Source: Plotosus lineatus
Taxonomy: Eukaryota > Chordata > Actinopteri > Siluriformes > Plotosidae
DNA length: 64,000 nt
Direction: 5' to 3'
Assembly (NCBI GenBank): GCA_024760905.1
Contig: CM045729.1
Coordinates: forward strand, 3,527,663-3,591,662
Shown here: positions 39,160 through 50,464 of the stretch, in pieces
Layout of the letters: every line of letters begins with the position of its first letter
How positions within the stretch are numbered: the stretch's first letter is position 1
Position numbers and translations under genes: made by a program
Notes under the pieces: model-generated
The model's input: the letters and a program-made list of their open reading frames with translations, nothing else
Told to the model about the DNA's origin: nothing
The model's database searches: none

Positions 39160-39320
39160 GTGTATTCATTCATTCATTTTCTAAACTGCTTAATCCGAAT
39201 TAGGGCCGCCAGCAGGCTAGTGCTCATCTCAGCTGACTCTTGCAAAGGCAGGGTACACCCGAGACATTGCAGGGCCAAAACAGACACAATCATTCACACT
39301 AACACTCACATATAGGCATG
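39160..39320 (-). mobile_element. SINE family 1 tail-type fragment
   Basis: Starts CATTCATTCATTTTCTAAAC and carries the TTAATCCGAATTAGGGCCGC block of the inverted family 1 end. The head is missing. Confidence 0.65.
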
Positions 39321-39354
39321 AATAGGAACTGACAATTAAATAAATTCAGTTTCA

Positions 39355-39890
39355 TTTGTTCTGCTCTTTATACAGTTCACATTGTCGTTAAGCAGCTTTA
39401 CACAGTAAACAGTAAAAGTTGGGCTTACAATTAGAAAACAATTTAAACATGTCCTATAACCCCTCTACATCACTAATAAACATCGCCCGCGGTGACGGTG
39501 GCAAGGAAAAACTCTCTCAGTAGATGTGAGGAAGAAACCTCGAGAGGAACCAGATCCTAAAGTGAAGCCCGTCCTCATTTGGGTGGAGTCATAAAGATAC
39601 AAAACATATACAAGAAATTCATTCCAGTCCAAAATGTGGTCCGGTTGGTTCTACAATTGTAAGTCCTAAATAATTGTGGGGAAGAGTTAATATCACGAGC
39701 AATGAAAAGTCATGTTCACAGTCTGTTAGTGCACATCTGGATCCATTTAGATCTGCATCAGCAGGAGGGAGGGGCTTGCAAGATGAGAAATCCAGCCAAC
39801 ATCAGCACACTAGAATGGACCACAGGACTCAGAAAGCAGAAGGTTCAGGATCACCTTCATCCCAGAAGCAGCATGTGTACCTCAACAAAA

Positions 39891-39954
<64 letters not shown>

Positions 39955-40030
39955 TTATTATCGCTGAGTGCAGTGGTGACTCTGGCATGGCTGGCGATGG
40001 CAGCATCACTAAAAACAAGAGAGAACCAGA
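39355..40030 (-). mobile_element. L2-like LINE 3' UTR, inverted copy
   Basis: The reverse complement aligns with 47510-48250 over the whole length: the CAATGTCAACTG-type end, GAGGAAGAAACCTCGAGAGG, CATGTTCACAGTCTGTTAGTGC and the sequence on both sides of an internal (AG)n at 39894-39951. The (AG)n corresponds to the (TC)n at 47642-47760 in the other copy. Confidence 0.8.
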
Positions 40031-40205
40031 AGGAAATTAGCTCAACTGTGCATGTTTTTAAACCGTGGAAGGAAATGCTCTGAATAAAACCCACAACCCA
40101 CACAAGCACACGAAGCTCATAACAACTACACACTGAGCCATGGAATAGAACCCAGGACCTTTTTGCTGTGATGAGCACCTACTAACCACGGCGCCACCAT
40201 GCAGT
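40031..40205 (-). mobile_element. tRNA-derived SINE, family 5
   Basis: On the minus strand it starts GCATGGTGGCGCCGTGGTTA (box A) with box B GGGTTCTATTCC, and its body ends in AAAAACATGCACAG-type sequence. Similar to 45801-46125. Confidence 0.65.
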
Positions 40206-40664
40206 TATATTGCGTATCTGAGCTTTAAATGAGTTATCAGCTCCCTGTGCCTTGTGCTATTATCTTTAGCAACTTCCAGAAACGCATTCAGGGGTTTCTT
40301 GAAAAGCTGAAGAATTTACAAAATCCCCTGAAGTACTTACTGCTCCTCGGAAGCTCTTATTTTGTCACAGGAAGGGAAACAAGATGAAAGTGTACAAGTA
40401 ACAGAGCCTGAAGTGAATTTAAAAATTGCCGCCATTATAAAAAGCCACATAATAAGCTGCTCATTAACACCATTGTAGAGAGAAACCTCAGCCCGGTTCG
40501 ATTCACACAAGAAATCTCAGGTTTTTCTATACAGCCCTTAATAAGTAGTGTATTAGCTAAAGAATGAAAAGTTATAGGTCTACAACTTTTATCCAGTCAG
40601 AGATGTGAACACGGATTAGGCTGATGTGCAGACAGGAAGCAGGAACTACTCTGCTGTGACATTT
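40206..40664. other. No gene seen
   Basis: Unique-looking sequence. Confidence 0.4.
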
Positions 40665-40905
40665 ATTTTTATGACATTTAGTATTATCCTTCATCCAGAG
40701 TGACTTACAGGTATTATTATTATTATTATCATCATTATTATTTAGAACAGAATAATTCTAATTCTAATAAAAAAAAAAAAAAAAAGGTTTAAGGGCCTTG
40801 CTCAAGGGCCCACCAGTGACAGCATGGAGGTACTGGATTTTGAACTGCAAAACCTTCAGATTATTAATCACTGAGCCATCACTGCCGTCAGTGCATGTCG
40901 CCACA
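40665..40905. mobile_element. Teleost short interspersed repeat
   Basis: CATCCAGAGTGACTTACAGG, AAGGGCCTTGCTCAAGGGCC and CACTGAGCCATCACTGCC are shared with 8610-8885 and 34860-35041. Contains (ATT)n and poly(A). Confidence 0.7.
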
Positions 40906-41258
40906 ACTTCAGTGGCATGCGACGAGTGAGTGGAACAGGAAGTGCCGAGTCTCTGATTCGGGTCTCAGAAGTGACAGTGTTGCATTCACAGCTCGCTAAA
41001 TATTAACCTCCTGCAGGCTATATCGAGTCGTCCAGGTGATCGTAGTCATTCTGGGAGGGACGCCACGTCGCTCGCTGAGAGCCATGATGGATGAGCAGCG
41101 GCTCAGACCCAGTCGAACGAAACAAAATCAGAGTTGACAGCAAATCAGCGGGAAACAGTCCTGCTCTCACACGGGGGTTCGAGGTGGATTTGTTTGCAAA
41201 TACCAAATCGTAGATGAACATGTGAAGGATGAGATGAGCACAGACTATCATACAGAGC

Positions 41259-41260
<2 letters not shown>
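40906..41260. other. No gene seen
   Basis: Unique-looking sequence up to an AG tract. Confidence 0.4.

Positions 41261-41315
<55 letters not shown>
41261..41315. repeat. (AG)n microsatellite
   Basis: About 27 AG units with one G interruption near the end. Confidence 0.96.
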
Positions 41316-41528
41316 ATGTCAGGATTTCTATACACTCAGAGTATAAGTCATGATTAGTGAAATATAGATTTATTCCTCTGAGTCATGAGTCAGGAAATAA
41401 AGTCAGTGCACTGAGTCATGATTCAGGAAACAGATTCACTGCTCCGAGTGATGACTAAAAACATACTAAAGATATAAATGTGTTTATTTGAGATTGAAAT
41501 TGAATGCTAAGACTGTGCTGTGGTAAGA

Positions 41529-43963
41529 CAGTGGAACCTTGGTACTCAAATGCTTTAGAACAAATCGGAACTCAACCAAAAAATCCAGGATTTTTTTGGT
41601 CCCGGAAGTTGACCAAAATCCGGAAGTCGAACGTGAAAAACGCACGAGAAAAACGAAAAAAAAAAAAAAAAAAACGAGACCGAGGCGGAGGAAAGATGCA
41701 CGACTTCCGGAAATCGGTCTCTTTTGTCTCTACTCGACCACTGTGCGCGTGTGGATGTGCTTGCTTCTGCTTTACAAAGTACAGTATACCGTACTTTTTT
41801 GTTTACGCAATTAGTTTAGCTAATAAACATGTCTCGAAAGAAAGCTAGTGAGAAAAGGCCAGTTGTGTGGAAAACTGTTGAGTTTGAGAAAGAATTGCTA
41901 GCTAAACATGAATCAGGCTTGCGTGTTACTGATCTTGCTACAGAATATGGCATGGCAAAATCGACGATAAGCATGATTTTGAAGAACAAAGAGACTGTTA
42001 AAGCTAGTGATATGGCAAAAGGATCGACGGTTATCAGTAAACAAAGACCGCGAGCACTGGAGGAGGTGGAAAAATTATTACTGATATACATAAACAAGCA
42101 GCAGTTAGCAGGAGATAGCGTTAGCGAGGATGTGATCTGCTGTAAAGCAGGCAAAATCTATGATGATTTGGTAAAAAAGACCACCCTGGCTCGAATCCTG
42201 AAAGGTTCCACCTTAAGGCAAGTCGAGGTTGAGTCGAGTGGAGAAATGGGCTTCACAATGTGGTTCATCACGGAGAAGCAGCGAGTTCTAACAAAGATGG
42301 TGCTGAGAAGTTCAAGCATGAATCTGCTAATTTTGTCAAGGCCGAGAATTAGCTTCCCCAGCAAGTCTTTAATTGTGATGAGACTGGCCTATTCTGGAAG
42401 AAAATGCCAAGGGGGACATACATCACACGTGAAGAGAAGTCACTGTCAGGCTAGGTTCATGCTCTTGCTGTGTGGCAAAGCAAGTGGAGATTTGAAAATC
42501 AAGCCGCTGCTCATTTATCATTGAGCAAATCCGAGAGTGTTCAAAGTGAACAATGTGATCAAAAGTAAGTTGCCTGTTATGTGGCGGTCGAATGCGAAGG
42601 CATGGTTGACCAGACAGTTTTTCACTGAGTGGGTGCATGAGGTATTTGCTCCGAGTGTAAAAAAAATATTTGCAGGAAAAAAATCCCTGCCATGCCGCTG
42701 CCTTCTCCTAATGGACAATGCCCCAACTCACCCTTCAGGTTTGGAGGATGACTTGACTGAGGAATTTGATTTTATATATTAAATAAAATTCCTCCCGCCT
42801 AACACAACATCATTGATCCAGCCCATGGACCAGCGTGTAATTGCTAATTTCAAGCGATTGCACACAAAATTCTTCTTCCAGAGATGCTTCCAGGTGACTA
42901 ACGACACACAGTTAACACTTCGAGATTTTTGGAGGAATCTTTTTAACATCTACCCCTGCATAACTATTGTTGATAGGGCCTGGAATCACGTCTCCAACAG
43001 GTCAATGAACTCTTCATGGAGGAAACTGTGGCCAGAATGTGTTACGGAGTTCGAAGTGTTTGGGGCTGTGGCGAGCACCAGTACAGCAGCTCCTGCCGAG
43101 GAGGAACAGCAGGACGGTAATCAAATCATCGAGGACATCATCAACATAGACCAAAGTCTTGGTTTGGAAATGGGCAATGATGATGTCGACGATCTGCTGG
43201 AGGAACATCACGCTGAAATCACAACGGAAGAACTCCTCCACCTTCAGGCAGAGTAGAAGAAGACGTTGGAGGAGGAGATGTCTTCTGAAGAGGATGATGG
43301 AAGGAAGGATGCCCCGACTTCACTTATTAAGGACATGTGTTGGTGGAATGAACTCTATAGCTTTCTTGAACTCCATCACCGTGATAAGGCTAAGGCTAGC
43401 AGAGCTCTGCACACCTTTAATGAGGAGGTCATGAGCCACTTCTGTATGGTTTTGAAAATAAGGCAGAAACACGTGACACTAGAAATGTTCTTCAAGAGTT
43501 CTTCAATAGCCTGAAGAAGACCCATCCCCTTCCAACCAATAGCATTTTAATATTTTTTCTTTCTTTAGTTCTTGATTCTTTGTGTTTGATTTTTTTTTTT
43601 TTTTTACATTTCTTTGGCATGTTTCATCACTGCATAATGTTTGTACTGTCCACATTCCTTTACACAAACAACAAACATAAATAAACAAACAAACAAAAAA
43701 ACAAACAAAAAAAACCCGCAAAATTAATTTATCTATTAAGAATTTTGTGTTTGGACTGTTGTTTCACCTTTAATATACAATTTGATATATAAATGACAAT
43801 ATGAAATATCATTATGTTTTAAATAAGGTAGTTTTCTCGTGTGTTGGAATGGATTAAAAGTGTTTACATTAATTGTAATGGGAAAAGTGAATTCGAAATT
43901 CGACCAAATCGGAATTTGACCAGCTGTCGGGAACGAATTTTGGTCGAGAACCGAGGTATGGAG
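41529..43963 (+). mobile_element. Tigger-like DNA transposon (Tc1/mariner superfamily, pogo group)
   Basis: The left end is CAGTGGAACCTTGGTACTCA. The right end, read inverted, contains CTCGGTTCTCGACCAAAATT, matching the left arm imperfectly; the last ~8 bp on the right have diverged. The inner arms share AAATCGGAA and the GACCAAAAT block. It holds one decayed transposase gene. Confidence 0.82.
41829..43514 (+). pseudogene. Tigger-like transposase, broken
   Basis: The protein would bind the element ends and move it by DDE chemistry. An N-terminal psq-type helix-turn-helix occupies residues 1-60 (MSRKKASEKRPVVWKTVEFE, VTDLATEYGMAKSTISMIL), followed by a CENP-B-type second HTH. The DDE core then follows: FNCDETGLFWKKMP (about 42367-42408, in a shifted frame), CRCLLLMDNAPTHP (42693-42734) and TTSLIQPMDQRVIANFKR (42804-42857). 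Pieces 41829-42524, 42537-42782, 42813-43256 and 43266-43514 share one frame and are separated by single stops; a frameshift pair covers about 42190-42450, with one extra stop there. Start chosen at the conserved MSRKKA. All three catalytic Asp codons survive, but the gene is dead. Confidence 0.85.
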
Positions 43964-44278
43964 AGTAAGGCATGGTGCCATGTTTTGTGGGAAGTGTATA
44001 GGGTTATTTTTAAGGTGAAGTGTTCTGCCAATAAGAACCCTTGAGTTCGGCAGGGCGAGCAGGGACATCCTCATCTAATAAATTTGTCTTTCTTCTGCCT
44101 TTTTACATTTCTATTTAAAGACTAGTGGGACTGCTTTTCACTGTGAGATTAAAAATGAGGACAGCGGTACCTTGACTGTCTTTTATAACGAATTTTCCAT
44201 GCTACGAGCTTCGATCCTACTAAAAATCTGCTCCATCCAACAAGCAAAACTTTGATTCACGAGCTCTGCTAGGGAAAG

Positions 44279-44921
44279 GACTTTTCTGGTTCAAAAGTGG
44301 CTTGACCTGGGGAATGCGGCACCTGTAGCCCAGTCCACTGCTTCCACAGGTCCCCCAAGGTCTGAAATCGGCCCTTCTTCACAATCTTCCTCAGGGTCCG
44401 GTCACCTCTTCTGGTTGTGCAGCATTTTCTGCCACACTTTTTCCTTCCCACAGACGTCCCACTGAGGTGGCTTGATTGAGCACTCTGGGAACAGCCTATT
44501 CGCTCAGAGATTTCTTTCTGTGTCTTACCCTCTTGCTTGAGGGTGTCAGTGATGGCCTTCTGGACAGCAGTCAGGTCGGCAGTCTTACCCATGATTGTGG
44601 TTTTGAGTAATGAACCAGGCTGGGAGTTTTTAAAAGCCTCAAGAATCTTTTGCAGGTGTTTAGAGTTAATTGGTTGATTCAGATGATTAGGTTAATAGCT
44701 CGTTTACACTACCTGAACATCATATGCTCATTTTTTGAGATAGGAATTTTGGGTTTTCATGAGCTGTATGCCAAAATCATCAGAATTAAAACAATAAAAG
44801 ACCAGAAATATTTCAGTTGGTGTGTAATGAATCTAAAATACATGAAAGTTTAATTTTTATCAGTACATTACAGAAAATAATGAACCTTATCACAATATGC
44901 AAATTTTTTGAGAAGGACTAG
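44279..44921 (-). mobile_element. Tc1-like transposon, 5' part
   Basis: The outer end reads CTAGTCCTTCTCAAAAAATT on the minus strand and is followed outward by TA, the Tc1 target. The transposase start (44592 downward) reads MGKTADLTAVQKAITDTLKQ, then KTQKEISERIGCSQSAQSSH and KCGRKCCTTRRGDRTLRKIV: the paired-type DNA-binding half. After KQWTG a deletion and frameshift lead to PHSPGQATFEPEKSFP, and the DDE catalytic part is missing. Confidence 0.88.
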
Positions 44922-44945
44922 TATATGACATAATATATATTATAT

Positions 44946-45235
44946 AGCACATGTAAGACGTTTTGGAGACAAAGTCAGAGAGGCTAGATTGAGATGGTTT
45001 GGACATGTACAGAGGAGGGATAGTGAGTATATTGGCAGTAGGATGCTGAGGTTGGAACTACCAGGCAGAAGGCCCAGAGGAAGACCAAAGAGAAGATTTA
45101 TGGATGTGGTGAAGGAGTTCATGAAGGTAGTTGGTGTAAGAAAAAAATATGCAGAGGACAGGGAAAGATTGAGGCAGATGATTCATTTTGGCAACCCCTG
45201 AAGAGAACAGCTGAACGGAAAAGAAGAAGTACGTG
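44946..45235 (+). mobile_element. RTE-A LINE, 3' fragment, plus strand
   Basis: Encodes MRWFGHVQRRDSEYIGSRML and GRRPRGRPKRRFMDVVKEF, ending in the short UTR and GAAAAGAAGAAG tail, followed by (ATT)n. This is the only RTE-A piece in the window on the plus strand. Confidence 0.85.
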
Positions 45236-45453
45236 TATTATTATTATTATTAAATATTTATTATTTTTTTACACATTTATCTTGAATATATTAGGTGAAA
45301 TATAAGTGCTTGTAGCAGTATATGAGTTTGGGTGGGGGTTGGAACGAATTAATTGGTTTTCTATTAATTTCGATGGGAATGTTTGTTTTATCTAACGGAT
45401 GTTTTGACTTATGAGCTCGCCCTTGGAACGGGTTAATTTTGTAAGTCAAGGTA

Positions 45454-45487
<34 letters not shown>

Positions 45488-45527
45488 AAAAGATAAAGAA
45501 AAAAAATATACAGAAATCAAAATGTCC

Positions 45528-45800
45528 CATCGACAAGGTGACTATTTTAAGATCACTCACAGGTTTGAATCGAGATGAATGCCAGAAGTCCTTCACAGGA
45601 GGGAGGGATGGTATATGCTTACCTTTCTGTCACTCAAAGTAATTTCCAGTCAATCATACACATCTCTGAGCTCGTTCCGACAATGGAGCAGAGGGCTGCC
45701 GAGTGTGTTCTGGCTCCTCTGAATGTATATGCACAGCAGTTCAGAATGATGTGGGTAGAAGCATCACATGTCTTAGGGGAAGCACGTGCTTACTTACACC
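45528..45800 (+). mobile_element. SINE-like repeat, family 3
   Basis: ATCGACAAGGTGACT start, box B-like GGTTTGAATC and a CATCTCTGAGCTCGTTC core match the copy at 8180-8545. Confidence 0.6.
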
Positions 45801-45973
45801 TGTGTAGTGGTTAGCATGACTGCCTCACAGCAAGAAGCTCCTGAGTTCTAGTCCTGGTCTTGGTGTAGAGTTCTGCCCATGCTTGTGTAAGTTTCATCCA
45901 GGCACTCTGGTTTCTTCCCACAGTCTAAAAACATGTACTTAAGTTACCATTACAAAAGTTCCCATAAGGGTGA

Positions 45974-46025
<52 letters not shown>

Positions 46026-46125
46026 CTTGGCTCTGCCAAGGATTTTTGAACTTTTCAGGGACTATGGCTGAGATAGACTCCAGCCTCCTCATGACCCTAA
46101 TAGGACCAAGCTGTATGACAAATGA
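45801..46125 (+). mobile_element. tRNA-derived SINE, family 5
   Basis: Head TGTGTAGTGGTTAGCATGAC with TGCCTCACAGCAAGAAG, then TGGTTTCTTCCCACAGTCTA and AAAACATGT, an internal (GT)n at 45976-46022, and a tail TGAGATAGACTCCAGCCTCC followed by a TGAATAAA-type end. The tail is shared with family 1-like ends. Confidence 0.7.
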
Positions 46126-46556
46126 ATAAACCAATCAGTATGGGTACAGCAATCATATATTCTGAGGGAACTGTTCGGTACAAAACGTCAACAACATATC
46201 ACACCTCCAAAATATCATCCAAAGAATCATTTAAACAATTCCTGGATCCAGTATTGGACCTGGAGCAACTCCAAAATGTAATGAAGTCTTTGTTATCTCA
46301 GCTCCACCTCTGGGAGAAATTAAATGAAAACTCAAGCTTCTGATGAACACACACACACACACAAACTGAAGGGAAAACGACCAATATGTCGACCAATATG
46401 TAATAAGTGTGGATGGTGTTTCAGTCTCATCATGTGGAGCAGTAAATAACGCTGGTCTTTAATGTGAAGTTCATGTAGATTATATAACTTGAGTGGCCTT
46501 CTTTCATCTCAGGAATGTTACTAAAGTAAGAAGTATGTCACTGCATGATATGGATC
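46126..46556. other. No gene seen
   Basis: Unique-looking sequence. Confidence 0.4.
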
Positions 46557-47036
46557 TTCTTCTTCTTCTTCTTCTTCTTCTTCTTCTTCTTTTCCTTTCA
46601 GCTGTTCCTTTCAGGGGTCGCCACAGCAAATGATCCGCCTCCATCTCTCCCTATCCTCTGCATCTTCTACTCTTACTCCAACGATCTTCATGTCTGCCTT
46701 CACCACATCCATAAATCTTCCCTTTGGTCTTCCTCTGGGCCTTCTGCCTGGTAGTTCCAACCTCAGCATCCTACTACCAATATACTCACTATCCCTCCTC
46801 TGTACATGTCCAAACCATCTCAATCTAGCCTCTCTGACTTTGTCTCCAAAACATCCAACATGTGCTGTCCCTCTGATGTACTCATTCCTGATCCTATCCA
46901 TCCTTGTTACTCCCAAAGAGAACCTCAACATTTTCATCTCTGCTACCTCCAACTCTGCCTCCTGTCTTTTCCTCAGCGCCACTGTCTCTAAACCATACAA
47001 CATCGCTGGCCTCATCACCGTCTTGTACACTTTTCC
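46557..47036 (-). mobile_element. RTE-A LINE copy 5, 5' truncated
   Basis: The tail is a (TTC)n tract of about 35 bp on the plus strand. The minus strand encodes the C-terminal region without interruption (46611-47030: YKTVMRPAMLYGLETVALRK to RRIICCGDP). Truncation at 47036 falls directly at L2-like LINE sequence. Confidence 0.88.
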
Positions 47037-47637
47037 TTACTACATGATGTGGATGAACTTGCTTTTGTTCCCTCGAAATTAGATTATTGTGCTGCGTTAT
47101 TGTCTGGATGTTCTAATAGGAACATAAACAAGTTCCAGTTAGTTCAGAATGCAGCAGCGAAAGTCTTAGTGAATTTCTTGTCGTTTATGATCCGACACAC
47201 CCCCTTAGATCACAAGGTGCAGGATACTTATGTATGCCTTGAATAATGAAGACGGGGCGGAGCTGCTCTTTCAAAGCCCCACAGTAATTTAATAACCTTC
47301 CAGTGAATGTTCAGGACTCAGACTCAGTCTCTGTTTTTAACGTGAGGATGAAAACTCACTTTTTATTGGAGCATTTAGTTAAAAGACTTTTATTATGTAA
47401 AGGAGCAGATCTGGCGGTCTCAGGCAGAGAAAGTTCTGGTAAACTGTAATATTGGGATGCTGTCTCTCCTCCACTCTACATGCTCACCCAGGGCCGGTGA
47501 CAGTGAGGTGGCTGATTGCCCCAGGTGCCCTCATGTCTTCCTTTAGGTTCTCTCTCTTTTAATTACACTGCAATAACCAGTCATGCCGGAATCGCTGCAG
47601 CACTCAGAAATAATACAATCTTCTATTTACATTACAC

Positions 47638-47698
<61 letters not shown>

Positions 47699-47706
47699 CC
47701 TCCCTC

Positions 47707-47754
<48 letters not shown>

Positions 47755-48260
47755 CCTCTCTCTGTTTTTGTTGAGGTACCCATGTTGTTTCTGGGATGCC
47801 GGTGAGTCCTGTGGTTGGTCATGTTGGCTGGAATCTTCATCTTGAAAAAACCTCCCTCCTTCTAATGAAGATCTAAATGGATCCAAATGTGCATTAACAG
47901 ACTGTGAACATGACTTTTCACTGTTGGTGATAGAAACTCCTTTCCCACATTTTTTTTAGAACTTGCAGTTGTGACCCAACCAGACCACATTTTGGACTGG
48001 AATGATTTTTTTGTATATGTTTTGTATGTATATGGCTCCACCCAACTGAGGATGGGTTTCCCTTTTGGATCCGGTTTGTGTCAAGGTTTCTTCCTTGCAT
48101 CTACTGAGGGAGTTTTTCCTTGCCACTGTTGCTCAACACTCATTAGGGATGTGTACGGGTTACAGGAAATGTTTAAATTATTTTGTGTTTTGAAAGCTCC
48201 TGTGTAAAACTGCTTTGTGACAATGTCAACTGTAAAAAGAATGAAACCAATAAAACTCAA
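47037..48260 (+). mobile_element. L2/CR1-group LINE, C-terminal end plus 3' UTR
   Basis: The frame 47049-47246 reads KLDYCAALLSGCSNRNINKF, then QLVQNAAAKVLVNF, a pattern typical of the RT C-terminus of L2/Rex1/CR1-type LINEs. The 3' UTR follows, with an internal (TC)n at 47642-47760 and an end GACAATGTCAACTGTAAAAA. The UTR recurs inverted at 39355-40030. The rest of the LINE is missing. Confidence 0.75.
47642..47760. repeat. (TC)n tract internal to LINE 3' UTR
   Basis: Two TC runs separated by ACACCCTCCCTCTTCC. The inverted LINE UTR copy at 39355-40030 has (AG)n in the same place. Confidence 0.95.
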
Positions 48261-48264
48261 TTTA

Positions 48265-48545
48265 ACTGACCTAAATTGTATGTGGGAAGAGGCTTGTGCC
48301 TATCTCAGCCAACTCTGGGTGAGGGCAGAGTGCACCCTGCACAGGTTGCCAAGACATTGTGGGGCAGAAAACATGCCAATGGCTTTGCAGCTCCTCTTTA
48401 CAAAAGCCAGCAATGGTTATTTTACATGAACCTCCACCACAGACAGTGAGAGACATGGCCGGCCTTTGATAACCCAGTTAGCTGCACTGGGGGGTAGGAG
48501 TGACAACCTAGTGATAGTCCATTACCATCAGGCCACCACTGCTTG
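48265..48545 (-). mobile_element. tRNA-derived SINE, family 1
   Basis: The minus-strand head AGCAGTGGTGGCCTGATGGT lies at the right; the body contains GCCGGCCATGTCTCTCACTG. The tail side includes AGTTGGCTGAGATAGGC. Confidence 0.72.
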
Positions 48546-48577
48546 TCGATATTAATACAGTGTAACAAAATTAAAAT

Positions 48578-48579
<2 letters not shown>

Positions 48580-48640
<61 letters not shown>
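48580..48640. repeat. (TA)n microsatellite
   Basis: About 29 TA units. Confidence 0.97.
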
Positions 48641-48642
<2 letters not shown>

Positions 48643-48826
48643 CCAAAATCAGATGCATAGTTAGGCCTTGCTCCGCTTTCCACTGGTATGGAGTCTGGTA
48701 CTACTTGGTACATGGTTGGGTAAACGGTTTCCTTCAAATTCCAAAAACATGCACAGTGGGTGGAGTAGTGGTCTCAAGTTGGCCCTAGATGTGAGAATGT
48801 GTGTGAATGGTTGTATGTGTCTTAGC
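48641..48826 (+). repeat. 186-bp repeat, second copy
   Basis: Inverse match to 20871-21056 inside the Tigger-like MITE; both abut TA-rich DNA. Here it runs on into a SINE family 1-type tail at 48827-48960 with (TGAA)n, so it may be the upstream body of a SINE. Confidence 0.8.
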
Positions 48827-48984
48827 CCTGCGATGGTCTGGCAAGCTATATAGGGTTCCCCATGCCTTCACCTAGAGTCAGCTGAGATTGGCGTGAACCT
48901 CACTGTGACCTTAATTAGCATTAAGTGACTTGAACAATGAATGAATGATTGAATGAATGAATGGATGAACGGATGAATGAACGG

Positions 48985-49230
48985 CACCCAGTGCACTCGC
49001 TGGGTTATCAAAGGCCTGAGGTGTCTCTCTCTGTCTGTGGTGGAGGTTCATGTAAAAGCACTATTACCGACTAAAGAGGAGCTGCATAGCCGTCAGTGTG
49101 TTTCTGTCCCGAGATGGCCTGGTGAGCTGTCCAGGGTGAACCCGCCCTCGTCAAGTCGGCTGACATGTGCACCAGCCTCCCTGCGACCCTATTTGTGATT
49201 GTGTGGTTCAGAAAATGAATGAATGAAAAA
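48985..49230 (+). mobile_element. SINE family 1, 5' truncated
   Basis: GTTATCAAAGGCCTGAGGTG and the pattern to GATTGTGTGGTTCAGAAAAT match family 1; the tRNA-like head is absent. Followed by ATGAATGAATGAA. Confidence 0.7.
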
Positions 49231-50034
49231 TGCTCTTGTTAGCATTAAAAATGAAACCATTTATTTTTCTCAGGTAATGATTGAAGTAACTTCTGTAACC
49301 CGCTGCCTTGAACGCACACCTGCCCGGAATTTTGTAATTTCAGCTCCTTCAGCGCGACTCGGAGAGCTACCTGTATTTCCTCAGCCATGATTTATTTGCC
49401 TTCAGAAGAATAAAAAAAAACTAAGACAGGCCTTTTATTATTCATATTAAATGATGATGTACAGGATCTGCATCATCAGCTCCTCGTCTGACTCCAGTTT
49501 CTGATCTGTTTACAGTCAGATGAGGAGCCAGAGAGAAATATCTGGGATCCTATGGTGTGATGAAAACTGCTGGCAACACATCCACTTGCACATCTTGCAT
49601 CTGACATCAGTCAGTTTCTAACGTTCCCACTTCAACAGAACACAAACTCTGGAGTCAGTTTTGAAAAGACACATGTCGAGATACGATCTAATCCCTCACT
49701 GGGGAAACTCTCTCTGCTCGCCGTATTTCTTCTCCCAGGGACATGAAGACGCTCTGAGTTAACTTTATTTAAAAAAGCTGATGATGGTGAACTGTGTGAG
49801 GTTTTGATTATATAGTGTGAGAAGAAGATGTGTACACTCATCTATTTAGTTCAGAAGGTGAAAGTAAGTGCACCATCAATGTGTCTGGTTCAGTGCTGTG
49901 AAACTCTGGAGCTTGAGCAGCAGATAATTCTCACCTTCAGGTCCTTTTGGAACCTTTGCTGGTCCTCAGTTCTTCTGGCACCAGCAGTCTGAAGGTTTCA
50001 TAGACTTCATTTCATTTTGATCACATTTGTTTCG
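49231..50034. other. No gene seen
   Basis: Unique-looking sequence with no coding frame above about 70 codons. Confidence 0.4.
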
Positions 50035-50355
50035 CATTGGGCAGTGGTTGCCTGCTGCTAAGGTGCTGGGTCATTGATCCCACCGTTGGGGGTTCAAGCC
50101 CCACTATCACTGGGTTGTCACTACTGTCCCCCCAGTGCACTAACTGGGTTATCAAATGCTGGCAGTGTCTCTCACTGTCTGTGGTGGAGGTTTATGTAAA
50201 AGAACCATTGCTGACTTTCGACAAGAGAAGCTACAAAGCTATTAGCATGTTTTCTGTTCCGCAATGCCCTGGCGAGCCCTTTCCCAGAGTCGACTGACAT
50301 GGGCACCGGCCTCCCTGTGACCTAATTAGGATTAAGTGGTTGAGAAAATGAATGA
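50035..50355 (+). mobile_element. tRNA-derived SINE, family 1, near full length
   Basis: Head GGGCAGTGGTTGCCTGCTGC, box B GGGGTTCAAGCCCC and end CTAATTAGGATTAAGTGGTT followed by ATGAATGAATT. Confidence 0.78.
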
Positions 50356-50464
50356 ATTAATCTGTCACTAGAAGGGTGTTAGTATGGTGTTGCTGATTGG
50401 TGGAGCATCAGATTCATGAAGTTCACATGCAGACATTCAGAACCTGGTTTTGTAACTGTAATTG

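Larger units (their letters stand above)
44162..45455. mobile_element. Tigger-like MITE, family 2, with nested insertions
   Basis: The left end CAGCGGTACCTTGACT and the inverse of the right end (GTACCTTGACTTAC at 45454-45441) match. The right terminus has turned into poly(A). The MITE contains a Tc1 fragment (44279-44921) and an RTE-A 3' fragment (44946-45235). Confidence 0.72.

Noticed and set aside
44946..45201. Host gene encoding RRDSEYIGSRML-type protein
   Set aside because: It is the C-terminal end of the RTE-A reverse transcriptase, followed by the element's own tail.
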